Part shown: piece after piece, positions 53,359 to 62,624 of the stretch
How positions within the stretch are numbered: the first letter of the stretch is position 1
Layout: every line of letters starts with the position of its first letter
Assembly (NCBI GenBank): GCA_016124855.1
Contig: WGMX01000061.1
Coordinates: 1-62,642, forward strand
Source of the DNA: Anaerolineaceae bacterium
GTDB taxonomy: Bacteria > Chloroflexota > Anaerolineae > Aggregatilineales > Phototrophicaceae
Direction: 5' to 3'
DNA length: 62,642 bases
Made by a program: the position numbers and the translations under genes
The notes under the pieces: model-generated
What the model was told of the DNA's origin: nothing
The model's input: only the letters and a program-made list of their open reading frames with translations
The model's database searches: none

Positions 53359-54771
53359 TTGTCCCGATTTTCCCCGCAATTGACATCCTTATTCCCTCTG
53401 ATATGGGTCATTATATTGATGGCTTATGTGCTGTATGGAACAGCGTATGTTCCATTTCATGGCGATGAATCCACCCAGATTTATATGAGTCGGGATTATG
53501 CATATCAATTTATCGACCATGACTTCGGCAAATTGGCCTACAGCCCTACTCCAACTGCTGCCACAGAACAAGAACTGCGCCTGCTTAATGGCACAGTCAA
53601 CAAATATCTGATCGGGTTAGCATGGCACGCGAACGGCATGAGCATCAGCGATGTGAATGAACAGTGGGATTGGGGCGCAGATTGGAATTACAACCAGCAA
53701 AATGGTCACGCGCCGAACGCGCCATTGTTAACGGTTGCCCGATGGCCTTCGGCGATTTTACTGGCAGCGGGTATCATCGTCATGTTCGCGCTGGGTCGGG
53801 CGTTGGGTGGAAGTTGGACACCTTATGCTGCCAGTTTATATTACGCGCTCAATCCTGCTTTGTTGATTGACGGGCGGCGGGCAATGATGGAAGGCAGCTT
53901 CATCTTTTTTAGCCTGTTGGTGCTGATGGTCGGCGTATGGCTGCTGGAAAAACCGTCACTGAGACGGGGTATTTTACTCGGATTAGTGAGCGGGTTTGCA
54001 TTGGCAAGCAAACATACGGCTCTTTTCACTGTTGGAGCCGTTTACACGGGCATCTTACTCTATCTGATTTATCAATCGATACGATCAGAAGATGATTACA
54101 GCGTGGTGGATTACGTGCTGCTGCCCTATTTAGCGATTGCTGCCGCAATTACATTTGGCACATTCTTCGCGCTCAATCCGGCGTGGTGGGGTGATCCAGC
54201 ACAACGGGCTCAAACCGTGTTGGAACTGCGTCAAAATTTACTCGCGGGACAAACCGCCGCTTTCGGTGGTTACGCCAACTTTGGGGAGCAACTCAGCGGT
54301 TTTTTGCGTCAGAGTTTCGTCGTTACACCTCAATATTATGAGATCGCTTCGTGGCAAGGTTATATCGGTGACCAAATCAGCCAGTATGATGCGTCGGTAT
54401 GGCGTGGGGTAAGCATCGGTGGCTCGGTCGGAGGAGCGGTGGTGCTGTGTGGTATCATGACGGGGGGTATTTGGTCGCTCATTCGCCCCACTACTCATAA
54501 ACAAGACGTAGGAGAGCCAGCAGGTGGAATCCATTGGCTGATTGGCTTATGGGCGTTGGTGACATTCATCACGACCTTAGTCCTCACACCATTAGAATGG
54601 CAGCGCTATTATTTAGCGGTGTATCCGGTGATTGGATTAGTTGCAGGTTTGGGAGTCAATTGGCTTATTCAAAACCGAAATCGGCTAACCCTCCGCCGAC
54701 GAGAACCATTGGCCGATGAAATTCCATTAAGTGGTGATGACTCGCGTCCCGATACTTTGCCAGAGTTATGA
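53359..54771 (+). CDS. GT39-type membrane glycosyltransferase
   Basis: 470 aa from a TTG at 53359 (an internal ATG near 53419 is an alternative). The first external loop carries PFHGDESTQIYMSRDY with the acidic D-E motif of PMT/GT39 and ArnT-like enzymes, followed by about nine membrane helices (AILLAAGIIVMFALGRALG, LGLVSGFALASKHTALF, LLPYLAIAAAITFGTFFALNP). These enzymes move sugars from polyprenyl phosphates to acceptors outside the membrane. One unknown gene separates it from a second enzyme of the same class. Confidence 0.85.
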   Translation: MSRFSPQLTSLFPLIWVIILMAYVLYGTAYVPFHGDESTQIYMSRDYAYQFIDHDFGKLAYSPTPTAATEQELRLLNGTVNKYLIGLAWHANGMSISDVNEQWDWGADWNYNQQNGHAPNAPLLTVARWPSAILLAAGIIVMFALGRALGGSWTPYAASLYYALNPALLIDGRRAMMEGSFIFFSLLVLMVGVWLLEKPSLRRGILLGLVSGFALASKHTALFTVGAVYTGILLYLIYQSIRSEDDYSVVDYVLLPYLAIAAAITFGTFFALNPAWWGDPAQRAQTVLELRQNLLAGQTAAFGGYANFGEQLSGFLRQSFVVTPQYYEIASWQGYIGDQISQYDASVWRGVSIGGSVGGAVVLCGIMTGGIWSLIRPTTHKQDVGEPAGGIHWLIGLWALVTFITTLVLTPLEWQRYYLAVYPVIGLVAGLGVNWLIQNRNRLTLRRREPLADEIPLSGDDSRPDTLPEL

Positions 54772-54801
54772 CCAATAGAGAATCGCGAAAGCTAGCATCG
54801 A

Positions 54802-55404
54802 ATGCCTCAATATTTCACTGCAAATGACATTTGGAATGGCGGATTTTACGAGTTAGCACTTGAGTTTTATCCGCCGTCAAATCAACGCCTTTATTCAGCT
54901 TTGCAGAACATCTGGAAACATCCCGCCTTAGACGGATGCTATAGGGAAAGCAGCAAAGAACCGACTGAGCAATCCCACATATCGCCACAAGAAAGTGAAA
55001 TCGATACAAGACACCATCTATATGGTTTAATTACTCTGCCCAACATAAAACAAGTTGCCTGTGGAACTTTTCAAGTGCGTGAAGAAAATGGCTCAGACTG
55101 GTTAGGTTTTTATGTTCCAATGGGCGCTCTTGCTACAGCATATGATGTAAAAGGATTTCCATTTGATAGTGATAGAGAATCGCATGAAGTTTGGCGTAGA
55201 GAACTGGATGATTTATTGAGTACCATAGGAAGGTTTGTTTTTGCAGCATCACCGTTTGATTTAGGACTTATTGATCATGAGTGTAGTGGTACTGCGTATG
55301 CCGAAGATATTCGACAAAACGGAATACCACTTCCGAGTCATACAGGTTATTTATGGCCTGAAAATAGTAATTTAATCTACTATCCTCGCACTTCGCATTA
55401 CTAA
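54802..55404 (+). CDS. Unknown 200-aa protein between two glycosyltransferase genes
   Basis: 200 aa, soluble, with no recognisable motif: MPQYFTANDIWNGGFYELALEFYPPS, a Glu/Gln-rich linker, HLYGLITLPNIKQVACGTFQVREENGSDWLGFYVPMGAL, then SHEVWRRELDDLLSTIGRFVF. By eye it is more A+T-rich than its neighbours and sits 30 nt and 11 nt from the glycosyltransferase genes on either side, so it looks like an inserted passenger gene. A resemblance to small immunity-like proteins is possible but not demonstrable. Confidence 0.65.
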   Translation: MPQYFTANDIWNGGFYELALEFYPPSNQRLYSALQNIWKHPALDGCYRESSKEPTEQSHISPQESEIDTRHHLYGLITLPNIKQVACGTFQVREENGSDWLGFYVPMGALATAYDVKGFPFDSDRESHEVWRRELDDLLSTIGRFVFAASPFDLGLIDHECSGTAYAEDIRQNGIPLPSHTGYLWPENSNLIYYPRTSHY

Positions 55405-55415
55405 TCAATCGCATT

Positions 55416-58067
55416 ATGCCCTACTGGATGCCTTCAACTTTAGCTGCTACGCCTGCCCTCCTGTGGATGTTTTTGGGTGTGGGTTTACCGTGGGCATTGG
55501 TTACACTGCCGCGCCGTGATTGGCGTGACCGAGTCATGATTGCTTGCTTGACATTGGCATTCGGGCCAGCGCTGCTCACGGCATGGATGTTTGTGCTTGG
55601 CAGTGTGCAGAGCGCTAATCTTTTAACTTTGAACTATGTGCTGGCTGGAACAGCGGTAATTGCGGTTGTCGGATGGGTATTGGTCTGGCGGAAACGACAA
55701 GTTGAACAGCCAAGTCGCCAAGAGCGCCAAGAAAATCACAGACTTGGTTTCGATGAACGATTGTTGATTTTATTGGTGGTAATCGCATTAGTCGTCCGCT
55801 GGATTGGTGTGGCGTATTGGCCGACGACAGCTTATGACGCACTGTGGGTTTATGGCTATGAAGGTCGTCTGTATACCCTACTCGGTCATATTCCGACGAC
55901 GATTGAGTATTATCCGCAGTTCTTGCCGCTGCAACACACTTTCTTACAACTGGCGGTTGGTAGTATCGACGACCATGCGGCACGGGCTGTTTTACCGTGG
56001 CTGCATCTAGGAAGCATCCTCGCGGTTTATGTGATGGGCAACCGATTGTTTTCGCGGCGCGTGGGGATTTACGCGGCAGCGATCTGGGCACTCTATCCAC
56101 ATATGGGCGAATGGTCACGCTATGGTGATTTGGAAGTGCCGGTCACATTTATGTTCACCGGTGCGGCGGCCTTCTTCGTGATGGCGTGGACAAGCCAGTC
56201 ATCAGTCGTCAGTCACCAGTCGTCAGCTTTAACACAAAATATCACTCCTATTACACGACGATATGCCGTTATTGCAGGACTATTTCTCGGAATTGGGTTG
56301 TGGACGAAGCCGACAATGGGTGCGTTCATCTGGGGCGTGATGTTGGTTGCGGGAATCGCGCTGGTTTTAGTTTGGTGGCAAGATCGACAGAAACCAATTA
56401 GAGAATTAATCCAACAATTACGACCTCAAATTGAAGCGGTTGTGATTACGGGATTGGTATGCATTCCGTTGGGCGGCGTATGGTATGTGCGGAATATGCT
56501 GCTAGGACATGCGGCGATTATATTCCCGGATGGCTACTGGCAGTCGTTGGCGGCACGCAGCGGGGTTGAGTTCGGTTGGCCCTTGCTAGCTTTGTTTGCG
56601 GTGGTGGCGTGGGTGGTTTGGAGAAGCTACAAGTCGCAAGTTTCAAGTTTCAAGATCAAACAAAATGACACTGTCAGTCTTGTACCACTGGCAATTCCTC
56701 AGTTAGCTGTCGGGGTGATGCTGATAATTGCGGGGGCATGGCCTTCAATTTACAACAGCGGAAAAGTGGGCATCACTGACAACCGAATGGGTACACTGGA
56801 ATGGTTAGCGCTGGCTTCCGGCGTGGTGATCATGGGCGTGACATTGTGGCGTCATGCGCGGGGGCGTTGGACAGATAAGGGACAAGACACGGCAGTCAAA
56901 ATCGGTTGGTTGTGGGCGTTGGGACTACCCTACTTCATTACATGGTTTTATTCCTACAGCTATCACTATAGACTGTCATTTGCGATTGTCCCGCTGATGA
57001 TTATGCCGACAGCAGTTATTTTGGCAAATTGGCGAGAAAGTCTACAGGAATCAGGCAACAGGCGACAGTCATTACAAGCGATAATCATAGGGATTGTGGG
57101 TTTGATGACAATCGCAGCGCTGTCGTGGCAGGGAATTATTATTCCGCTGTATGACGGCAACGCGGGCTGGGATTGGTTGTGGACGGACAAACTGCTGGAT
57201 GACCACGCGCGTTACACTTCGGGAAATCAAGCGTTGATGAATGTGGTCGATGGGCTGCAAAAATATGTTGATGAACATCCCAACCAACCGCTGCGCGTTG
57301 TGGCACCTCAGGTTAAGAGGCTGCCCTTCTTCTTTCCCTCCGCCGACATCGAGATCGACAAAATGCCAACGAAGCTCGATCAACTTGATGGCGTGACCTA
57401 TTTTATTTATGGCAAACCAGAAGCGGGCGGAGACTTTAACACCTTCATTCCGGGACAAAATCAAGTGCTGTCGGCACTGTCACTGGCGACTGGCAGCACA
57501 GATATTGGCAGCAATATTATGCGGCGGGCATGGGGTGATGACGATGGCATATTCAAATACACGGTGTATGAACTGCACCTCGAAAACCGCTTTAAGCCTC
57601 CTACATACATTAATGGGCCCACGCCTGAAGGAGATGTTCAACTAGGTGACTTTGTCCGGCTGCTGGGCTATGACATAGGGGGGTTAGATTTCTGGCCGAA
57701 ACGCCGACTGATTATGCACCTTTACTGGCAGGTACTGGCAAGACCAACGGCCAATTACATGGTTTATATTCACTTAAGGGACAAAGACGGTAATGTCGTG
57801 CAAGCGTGGGATGGGCCAGTCAGTTGGACGAACGACGGCAATATGTACTCCACCCTAGTTTGGGAGCCGGGCGAATATATTGTTGACGAACGATCATTGA
57901 CTTTTGACAAAGCGGATACGCCGTTGGGAGATGGTTACTCTATTTTGGTGGGTATGTATGACCTCGAAACACAGAAGCGTGTGGCGATATCCATTAACGG
58001 GCGGCCAGCAGGTGAAGGCTATCGCTTGACTGACAAAATCACGATTGTCCCGCCGCCTGCCTCCTAA
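55416..58067 (+). CDS. Large GT39-like membrane glycosyltransferase with C-terminal beta domain
   Basis: 883 aa. Roughly 13 membrane helices; RWIGVAYWPTTAYDALWVYGYEGRLYTLLGHIP is the first external loop with the acidic motif (YDALWVY). The last ~150 residues (GDFVRLLGYDIGGLDFWPKRRL ... SILVGMYDLETQKRVAI) are a soluble beta-sandwich often found on such proteins in Chloroflexota. Four cytoplasmic-loop sites contain short 7-bp or 8-9-bp period repeats translated in frame (55710-55740, 56196-56227, 56630-56654, 57046-57069). Acts on lipid-linked sugars at the outer membrane face (family knowledge); the acceptor is unknown. Confidence 0.85.
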   Translation: MPYWMPSTLAATPALLWMFLGVGLPWALVTLPRRDWRDRVMIACLTLAFGPALLTAWMFVLGSVQSANLLTLNYVLAGTAVIAVVGWVLVWRKRQVEQPSRQERQENHRLGFDERLLILLVVIALVVRWIGVAYWPTTAYDALWVYGYEGRLYTLLGHIPTTIEYYPQFLPLQHTFLQLAVGSIDDHAARAVLPWLHLGSILAVYVMGNRLFSRRVGIYAAAIWALYPHMGEWSRYGDLEVPVTFMFTGAAAFFVMAWTSQSSVVSHQSSALTQNITPITRRYAVIAGLFLGIGLWTKPTMGAFIWGVMLVAGIALVLVWWQDRQKPIRELIQQLRPQIEAVVITGLVCIPLGGVWYVRNMLLGHAAIIFPDGYWQSLAARSGVEFGWPLLALFAVVAWVVWRSYKSQVSSFKIKQNDTVSLVPLAIPQLAVGVMLIIAGAWPSIYNSGKVGITDNRMGTLEWLALASGVVIMGVTLWRHARGRWTDKGQDTAVKIGWLWALGLPYFITWFYSYSYHYRLSFAIVPLMIMPTAVILANWRESLQESGNRRQSLQAIIIGIVGLMTIAALSWQGIIIPLYDGNAGWDWLWTDKLLDDHARYTSGNQALMNVVDGLQKYVDEHPNQPLRVVAPQVKRLPFFFPSADIEIDKMPTKLDQLDGVTYFIYGKPEAGGDFNTFIPGQNQVLSALSLATGSTDIGSNIMRRAWGDDDGIFKYTVYELHLENRFKPPTYINGPTPEGDVQLGDFVRLLGYDIGGLDFWPKRRLIMHLYWQVLARPTANYMVYIHLRDKDGNVVQAWDGPVSWTNDGNMYSTLVWEPGEYIVDERSLTFDKADTPLGDGYSILVGMYDLETQKRVAISINGRPAGEGYRLTDKITIVPPPAS
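56196..56227. repeat. In-frame heptad repeat inside the large glycosyltransferase gene
   Basis: CAGTCAT, CAGTCGT, CAGTCAC, CAGTCGT, CAG: four and a half 7-bp units translated as QSSVVSHQSS in a loop. Three similar tracts in the same gene are at 55710-55740, 56630-56654 (CAAGTCG, CAAGTTT, CAAGTTT, CAAG) and 57046-57069 (CAGGAAT, CAGGCAA, CAGGCGA, CAG). Confidence 0.85.
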
Positions 58068-58231
58068 AACGAATTGGCAGCCTTATAGAGCCGTGTATAA
58101 CAACTTTCTATCCGAAGCAAAACAATTGCTCACCGCTAATTCATTGACACACAATTGATACGTCTTTACGATATACATAAATCACAATACATTGTCATGG
58201 GTAGTCAGGGTTAGAAGCAGGGGAAAAGGCG

Positions 58232-58645
58232 ATGATTGGCATCCAATATGCGTGGGACGACAGCGAAAAAACAGTAATTCGGATGTATGTCGGTGATTAT
58301 TGGGATTGGGACGATCTGAAGATGGCGATGGACGGAATCAGCGACTTGATGAACGAGGTTTATCATCAAGTTGATGTCATCACGATTATGCGCCCTACGA
58401 CTGCGATTCCAGAAGGAAATCCCACTTATCACATTAAGAATGCGGTGACTTTACTGCCTGCAAACGCGGGCATTCATGTGATGGTCGGCGGCAATATACT
58501 AATCAATCGCACCGTGCGTATGCTTGCAAATACATATGCCTGCATGAGAGGACGATTCTTTCAGACAGTTGGTCTGGGCGAAGCCTACCGCATCATTGCC
58601 CGGAATCGCCCAGAAATTTACGAAGCATTCGATATGGTCAGCTAG
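58232..58645 (+). CDS. Unknown 137-aa protein, STAS-like or roadblock-like fold
   Basis: 137 aa with an AAAAGG site upstream. MIGIQYAWDDSEKTVIRMYVGDYWDWDDLKMAMDGISDLMN then VDVITIMRPTTAIPEG and ANAGIHVMVGGNILINRTVRML. Alternating strands and helices with a small hydrophobic core resemble STAS/SpoIIAA-like domains, a fold used for signalling partners. No catalytic site and no named family. Convergent with the CHAD gene, 4 nt apart. Confidence 0.7.
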   Translation: MIGIQYAWDDSEKTVIRMYVGDYWDWDDLKMAMDGISDLMNEVYHQVDVITIMRPTTAIPEGNPTYHIKNAVTLLPANAGIHVMVGGNILINRTVRMLANTYACMRGRFFQTVGLGEAYRIIARNRPEIYEAFDMVS

Positions 58646-58649
58646 TCTA

Positions 58650-59606
58650 TCAGTGCAGGGCTAAGATAGCAGTTGACAATTTCTGTTGTACTTTGCGCGT
58701 ATTGAACTGCGCCCACAATTCAGTTAACTGCCCTCTGAGCGCGATCTCCCCTTCTTCAAGACTGGTGAGGTAGCCATTGAGTGCTTCAAGATGACTGTCC
58801 TTCAAGAAGTCGCTTAGATAAGCGCGGGCGATGACTGAGTCATTCATATGCCCGAGGCAATCTTGCAGCCCTTTTACTTCGTTAATGAAGTCAGCAACCT
58901 GTGGCCCTAATACGTCGCTAAATAGGGCTAAAGTGTAACGCAGCTGCTTCAGTTCAATGCGTAGTGCATGCAAAGTAGGCGCATCGGCTTCAGGAAGAAT
59001 GCTGTCAAAAGCGCGTACTCCGGCCAAACGATGATAAATGATTATTGGAAGCACATGTCGAACCTGCACAGGCGCAATATCATCTTCATTGACGACTTTC
59101 GCCCCCTCGCCGCTAGTTAGCAAGAATTTGCTGTAATCTTTGATCAATCGACGGTACAACCGCGAGTCAAAAACTTCATTCAATTCATGGCGAGCTGATT
59201 CGCGCTGTTTGTCGAGTTCATCTACCGCCTGTTGAATATCTGCCTGCTGGGCTGGTTTACGGGTGGCTTGATAGGCACGGATATTCTCAAGAAGCACATC
59301 AAGGTCACGTACTGCGCCGAGAGTCCAAGCCAAATGACTCAATTCGGCCTTAAAATTGCTAATGGCTTTCCGCTTGTAAAAAGGTTTGAGCAAGCGTAAC
59401 AAACTGCGGGTCTTACGAATTGCCACCCGCATTTGATGAACATCTTCAACGTCTTCTCCGGTACGACTGCCCGCTTCACGCTGAAGTATTTTGACAAATT
59501 CGTTTAACAAAATTTTGCGACCGGCTTCCGCGATATGATCTTCCGCCACAACGGGCTGCACAGCCGCGCTCAACTTCTCTATGCGTTCGGCTAAATTAAA
59601 AGCCAT
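58650..59606 (-). CDS. CHAD-domain protein
   Basis: 318 aa. The CHAD pattern is clear: DVHQMRVAIRKTRSLLRLLKPFYKRK (HxxRVxxRRxRs-like), LSHLAWTLGAVRDLDVLLENI and LHALRIELKQLRYTLALFSDVLG (HxLRIxxKklRY). The His and basic residues line a channel that binds polyphosphate. CHAD proteins localise to polyphosphate granules. No CYTH domain is fused, but a CYTH protein is encoded at 43883-44476. Confidence 0.92.
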   Translation of the reverse strand: MAFNLAERIEKLSAAVQPVVAEDHIAEAGRKILLNEFVKILQREAGSRTGEDVEDVHQMRVAIRKTRSLLRLLKPFYKRKAISNFKAELSHLAWTLGAVRDLDVLLENIRAYQATRKPAQQADIQQAVDELDKQRESARHELNEVFDSRLYRRLIKDYSKFLLTSGEGAKVVNEDDIAPVQVRHVLPIIIYHRLAGVRAFDSILPEADAPTLHALRIELKQLRYTLALFSDVLGPQVADFINEVKGLQDCLGHMNDSVIARAYLSDFLKDSHLEALNGYLTSLEEGEIALRGQLTELWAQFNTRKVQQKLSTAILALH

Positions 59607-59756
59607 TTCACTTCCTCAATTTCCTGTTCAATACCGCAATTGAAGTTGTAATTTTAACACAGTGTTATATTTTTATTAAAATCGTAGGCAAAACTTAACT
59701 TAATTAAGATTGTAATATCAAGCAACAACTTTTCGCCACTCCAAGAAGGGCAGCAA

Positions 59757-59765
59757 TGCTATAAT
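59757..59765 (+). promoter_or_regulatory. Extended -10 promoter of the second mutase gene
   Basis: TGCTATAAT: perfect TATAAT (59760-59765) with TGN extension, about 32 nt before the ATG at 59797. No -35 is visible. The layout matches the acyl-CoA dehydrogenase promoter at 39433-39441. Confidence 0.6.
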
Positions 59766-59796
59766 TCAAACAATTGAAACCAATTAGGCGCAAAAA

Positions 59797-61479
59797 ATGA
59801 CATTTGATTCTAAAGATTTAAATGCTTTCCGAATCGCACAGCAGCGCTGGGAGCAAACTACTCTCCAGCAAGCGCAGGCGCGTATCCCTGAACGACAGCA
59901 AAATTTCACCACCCAATCAGGGGTAGCGATTGACGGCTTATACACGCCGTTAAACATCAGTGAACTCGACCTGCTACAAGATTTAGGATTACCGGGCGAG
60001 TATCCGTTCACACGCGGTATTCACGCCAGCGGCTATCGCGGCAAGTTATGGACGATGCGAATGTTCGCGGGATTCGGAACGGCTGAGGAAACCAACGCCC
60101 GTTACAAATATCTTCTGGCAGAAGGCAATATGGGTTTGTCGGTGGCTTTCGACCTCCCTACATTGATGGGTTATGACACCGATGCACCAGAAGCGTTAGG
60201 TGAGTTTGGCAAATGTGGGGTAGCGGTTAGTTCCCTTCAAGATATGGAACTCCTGTTTGATGGCATTCCGCTTGGCGACGTCACCACCAGCATGACCATC
60301 AACGGCCCTGCGGCGATTATTTGGGCATTTTACATCGCGGCGGCAGAAAAACAGGACGTGCCAATGGAAAAGTTACAAGGTACGCTTCAAAATGACATCC
60401 TCAAAGAATTCATTGCTCAAAAAGAGTTTATTTTCCCGCCTGAACCGTCCATGCGTTTGGTGACGGACACGATTGAATTTGGGTCGCAGCGTATGCCTCT
60501 GTGGAATACCATTAGCATCAGCGGCTATCACATCCGCGAGGCAGGCAGCACCGCCGTGGAAGAACTGGCCTTTACACTAGCGGATGGCCTAGAGTATGTG
60601 CGCTGGGCAATCAAACGTGGGATGGATATTGATTTCTTCGCACCCCGTTTGAGTTTCTTTTTTAACGTCCACAACGACTTTTTTGAGGAAATCGCCAAGC
60701 TGCGGGCAGCGCGACGCATATGGGCGCGCGAAATGCGTGAAACCTTTGGCGCAAAGAATCCCCGTTCGTGGTTGATGCGTTTTCATACCCAAACCGCCGG
60801 AGTCAGTTTGACAGCCCAACAACCGGAAGTGAATGTGGTACGGGTGGCAATTCAAGCGCTGGCAGCAGTACTCGGAGGGACACAATCACTACACACTAAC
60901 AGCCGTGATGAAGCCTTAGCCTTACCAAGCGAAGAAGCCGTCACCTTGGCAATGCGAACTCAGCAGGTGATTGCCGAAGAAACAGGGGTTACACTGACGG
61001 TCGATCCACTGGGCGGCAGCTATTATGTGGAAGCCTTAACCAGCCAAACCGAAGCCGCTGTTTATGATTATTTCCGGCGGATTGATGCAGTTGGAGGAGT
61101 CATTCCAGCACTAGAAACGGGCTATATGCAGCAAGAAATTGCAGAAGCCAGTTATCGCCAGCAGTTGGAAGTCGATACTAAGCAGCGAATTATCGTCGGG
61201 GTAAATAAATATGCCAGCGACGAGAAGCCGGGCATTCCCATTTTAGAGATGGATCCTGAAGGCTACAATCGGCAGGTCGCACGGCTGAAAAATCTGAGAC
61301 AGACGCGTAACCATGCGAAAGTCGAAGCGGCACTCAATGGGCTGCGAACGGCTGCCAGCGGCAGCGAAAACGTCATGCCATATTTGATTGAAGCAGCCAA
61401 AGCCTACGCAACGTTGGGCGAGATCACCGACGTGATGCGTGAGGTCTTTGGGGTATATCACGAGCCTATAGCCATATAA
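59797..61479 (+). CDS. Isobutyryl-CoA mutase-type large subunit
   Basis: 560 aa, B12-dependent mutase catalytic barrel without the cobalamin-binding domain. Two pocket residues differ from the methylmalonyl-CoA mutase at 45535: Phe90 in WTMRMFAG in place of Tyr, and Gln208 in DILKEFIAQKEFIFPP in place of Arg. Phe/Gln at these sites is the published signature of isobutyryl-CoA mutase (Phe80/Gln198 of IcmA), which interconverts isobutyryl- and n-butyryl-CoA with a separate B12-binding IcmB. The catalytic His of ISGYHIREAG is present. The start is the ATG at 59797, with a promoter directly upstream. Confidence 0.88.
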   Translation: MTFDSKDLNAFRIAQQRWEQTTLQQAQARIPERQQNFTTQSGVAIDGLYTPLNISELDLLQDLGLPGEYPFTRGIHASGYRGKLWTMRMFAGFGTAEETNARYKYLLAEGNMGLSVAFDLPTLMGYDTDAPEALGEFGKCGVAVSSLQDMELLFDGIPLGDVTTSMTINGPAAIIWAFYIAAAEKQDVPMEKLQGTLQNDILKEFIAQKEFIFPPEPSMRLVTDTIEFGSQRMPLWNTISISGYHIREAGSTAVEELAFTLADGLEYVRWAIKRGMDIDFFAPRLSFFFNVHNDFFEEIAKLRAARRIWAREMRETFGAKNPRSWLMRFHTQTAGVSLTAQQPEVNVVRVAIQALAAVLGGTQSLHTNSRDEALALPSEEAVTLAMRTQQVIAEETGVTLTVDPLGGSYYVEALTSQTEAAVYDYFRRIDAVGGVIPALETGYMQQEIAEASYRQQLEVDTKQRIIVGVNKYASDEKPGIPILEMDPEGYNRQVARLKNLRQTRNHAKVEAALNGLRTAASGSENVMPYLIEAAKAYATLGEITDVMREVFGVYHEPIAI

Positions 61480-61517
61480 TAACAACTGAGATTATTTCAC
61501 TTATAACGGGGGACAAT

Positions 61518-61802
61518 ATGGAGCGTTGGGAATATCTGACACGATTTATCAAAGCCGATGTGAAAAGTCAGGGCGTACTTGATTTCTTTAAGAGTTACCG
61601 CCCCAACTGGAAAAATCCTCCACAGTTTACACCTGAAGCCATGATGCCCGAACTGGATGATTTGGGCAACCAAGGTTGGGAACTGGTACATATGGAGCCA
61701 GTTGCGCGGGTTGGGCGCAAAGGCGATGTCCTGTTCACCGGCGGCGGTGAATGGAGCAATACCTATTTTTGTGTGCTAAAGCGGCGAAAACCTGCCATCT
61801 AA
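61518..61802 (+). CDS. Small DUF4177-like protein
   Basis: 94 aa with GGGGGA upstream. MERWEYLTRFI start and MPELDDLGNQGWELVHMEPV are the DUF4177 pattern ('yey....l...lnelg.eGWelv'), continued by FCVLKRRK at the end. Function unknown. It follows the second mutase by 38 nt and may be co-transcribed, but no metabolic role is known for this family. Confidence 0.75.
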   Translation: MERWEYLTRFIKADVKSQGVLDFFKSYRPNWKNPPQFTPEAMMPELDDLGNQGWELVHMEPVARVGRKGDVLFTGGGEWSNTYFCVLKRRKPAI

Positions 61803-61841
61803 ATCCCCATTAGACATCAAATTTAGCAAGGACATGTTATT

Positions 61842-62624
61842 TTGACTCAGCAGCGCGTTGCCTTGATTACAGGTGCATCCAGCGGGATTGGCTATGAAAC
61901 AGCGCTGGCGTTCGCCAAAATTGGGACACATGTGGTCGCGACGGCTCGACGTATCGATAAGCTAGGTGATCTGCAAAAAGCAGTGCTCAAACTGCCCACC
62001 GGACATGGTGACATTCTCACCGTTGAAGCCGATGTCACCCAACGCGAGGCCATGCAAAATGCCGTCAAACTGGCGATGGGTCGCTTCGGGCGGCTGGACA
62101 TTTTGGTGGCGAACGCGGGGATTGGACATCGAGGCGCGATTGCCGATTCAGATTGGTCGGACTTAGAAACCTTGCTGCGAACCAATATTGACGGTGTGCT
62201 GCACAGCATCCAAGCGGCAGTCCCCGCCATGCGCCAAAGTGGAGGCGGACATATTATAACCGTATCGTCTGTGACCTATAACCTAACTGCGCCCTACGCG
62301 GCAACTTATGCTGCAAGCAAAGCGTTCGTTACCAGCCTCGCCCATTCACTAAGGTTGGAACTAGAAAGCGAAAACATCAAGGTCACGGATGTACTCGTCG
62401 GAAGAACATCGACCGAATTTAATGAGAATCGTTTAGGATTGGGCAAGCGCAGCAGTGAAAGCCTGCCAACCATGACTCCGGCTAAAGTCGCAGCAGCCAT
62501 CGTTCGAGCGACCGATGGAAATCCGCGCTCGGTGGTCGTACGCTTCTTTGATCGACTGATTATGCTGGGCAACACCCTTGTGCCGGAGATCATCGGGCGC
62601 ATCGCGCTGCGACAGTATAGATAG
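61842..62624 (+). CDS. Short-chain dehydrogenase/reductase
   Basis: 260 aa from a TTG at 61842 (AAGGA about 7 nt upstream). Rossmann motif TGASSGIGYETALAFA, NAGIGHRG, and the catalytic Ser (ITVSSVTYN) and YAASK (Tyr-x-x-x-Lys), all in the usual order. The residue after the first strand (ARRIDKLGDL) suggests NADP preference. Substrate unknown; the family includes 3-oxoacyl and polyol dehydrogenases. The gene ends 18 nt from the window edge. Confidence 0.92.
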   Translation: MTQQRVALITGASSGIGYETALAFAKIGTHVVATARRIDKLGDLQKAVLKLPTGHGDILTVEADVTQREAMQNAVKLAMGRFGRLDILVANAGIGHRGAIADSDWSDLETLLRTNIDGVLHSIQAAVPAMRQSGGGHIITVSSVTYNLTAPYAATYAASKAFVTSLAHSLRLELESENIKVTDVLVGRTSTEFNENRLGLGKRSSESLPTMTPAKVAAAIVRATDGNPRSVVVRFFDRLIMLGNTLVPEIIGRIALRQYR

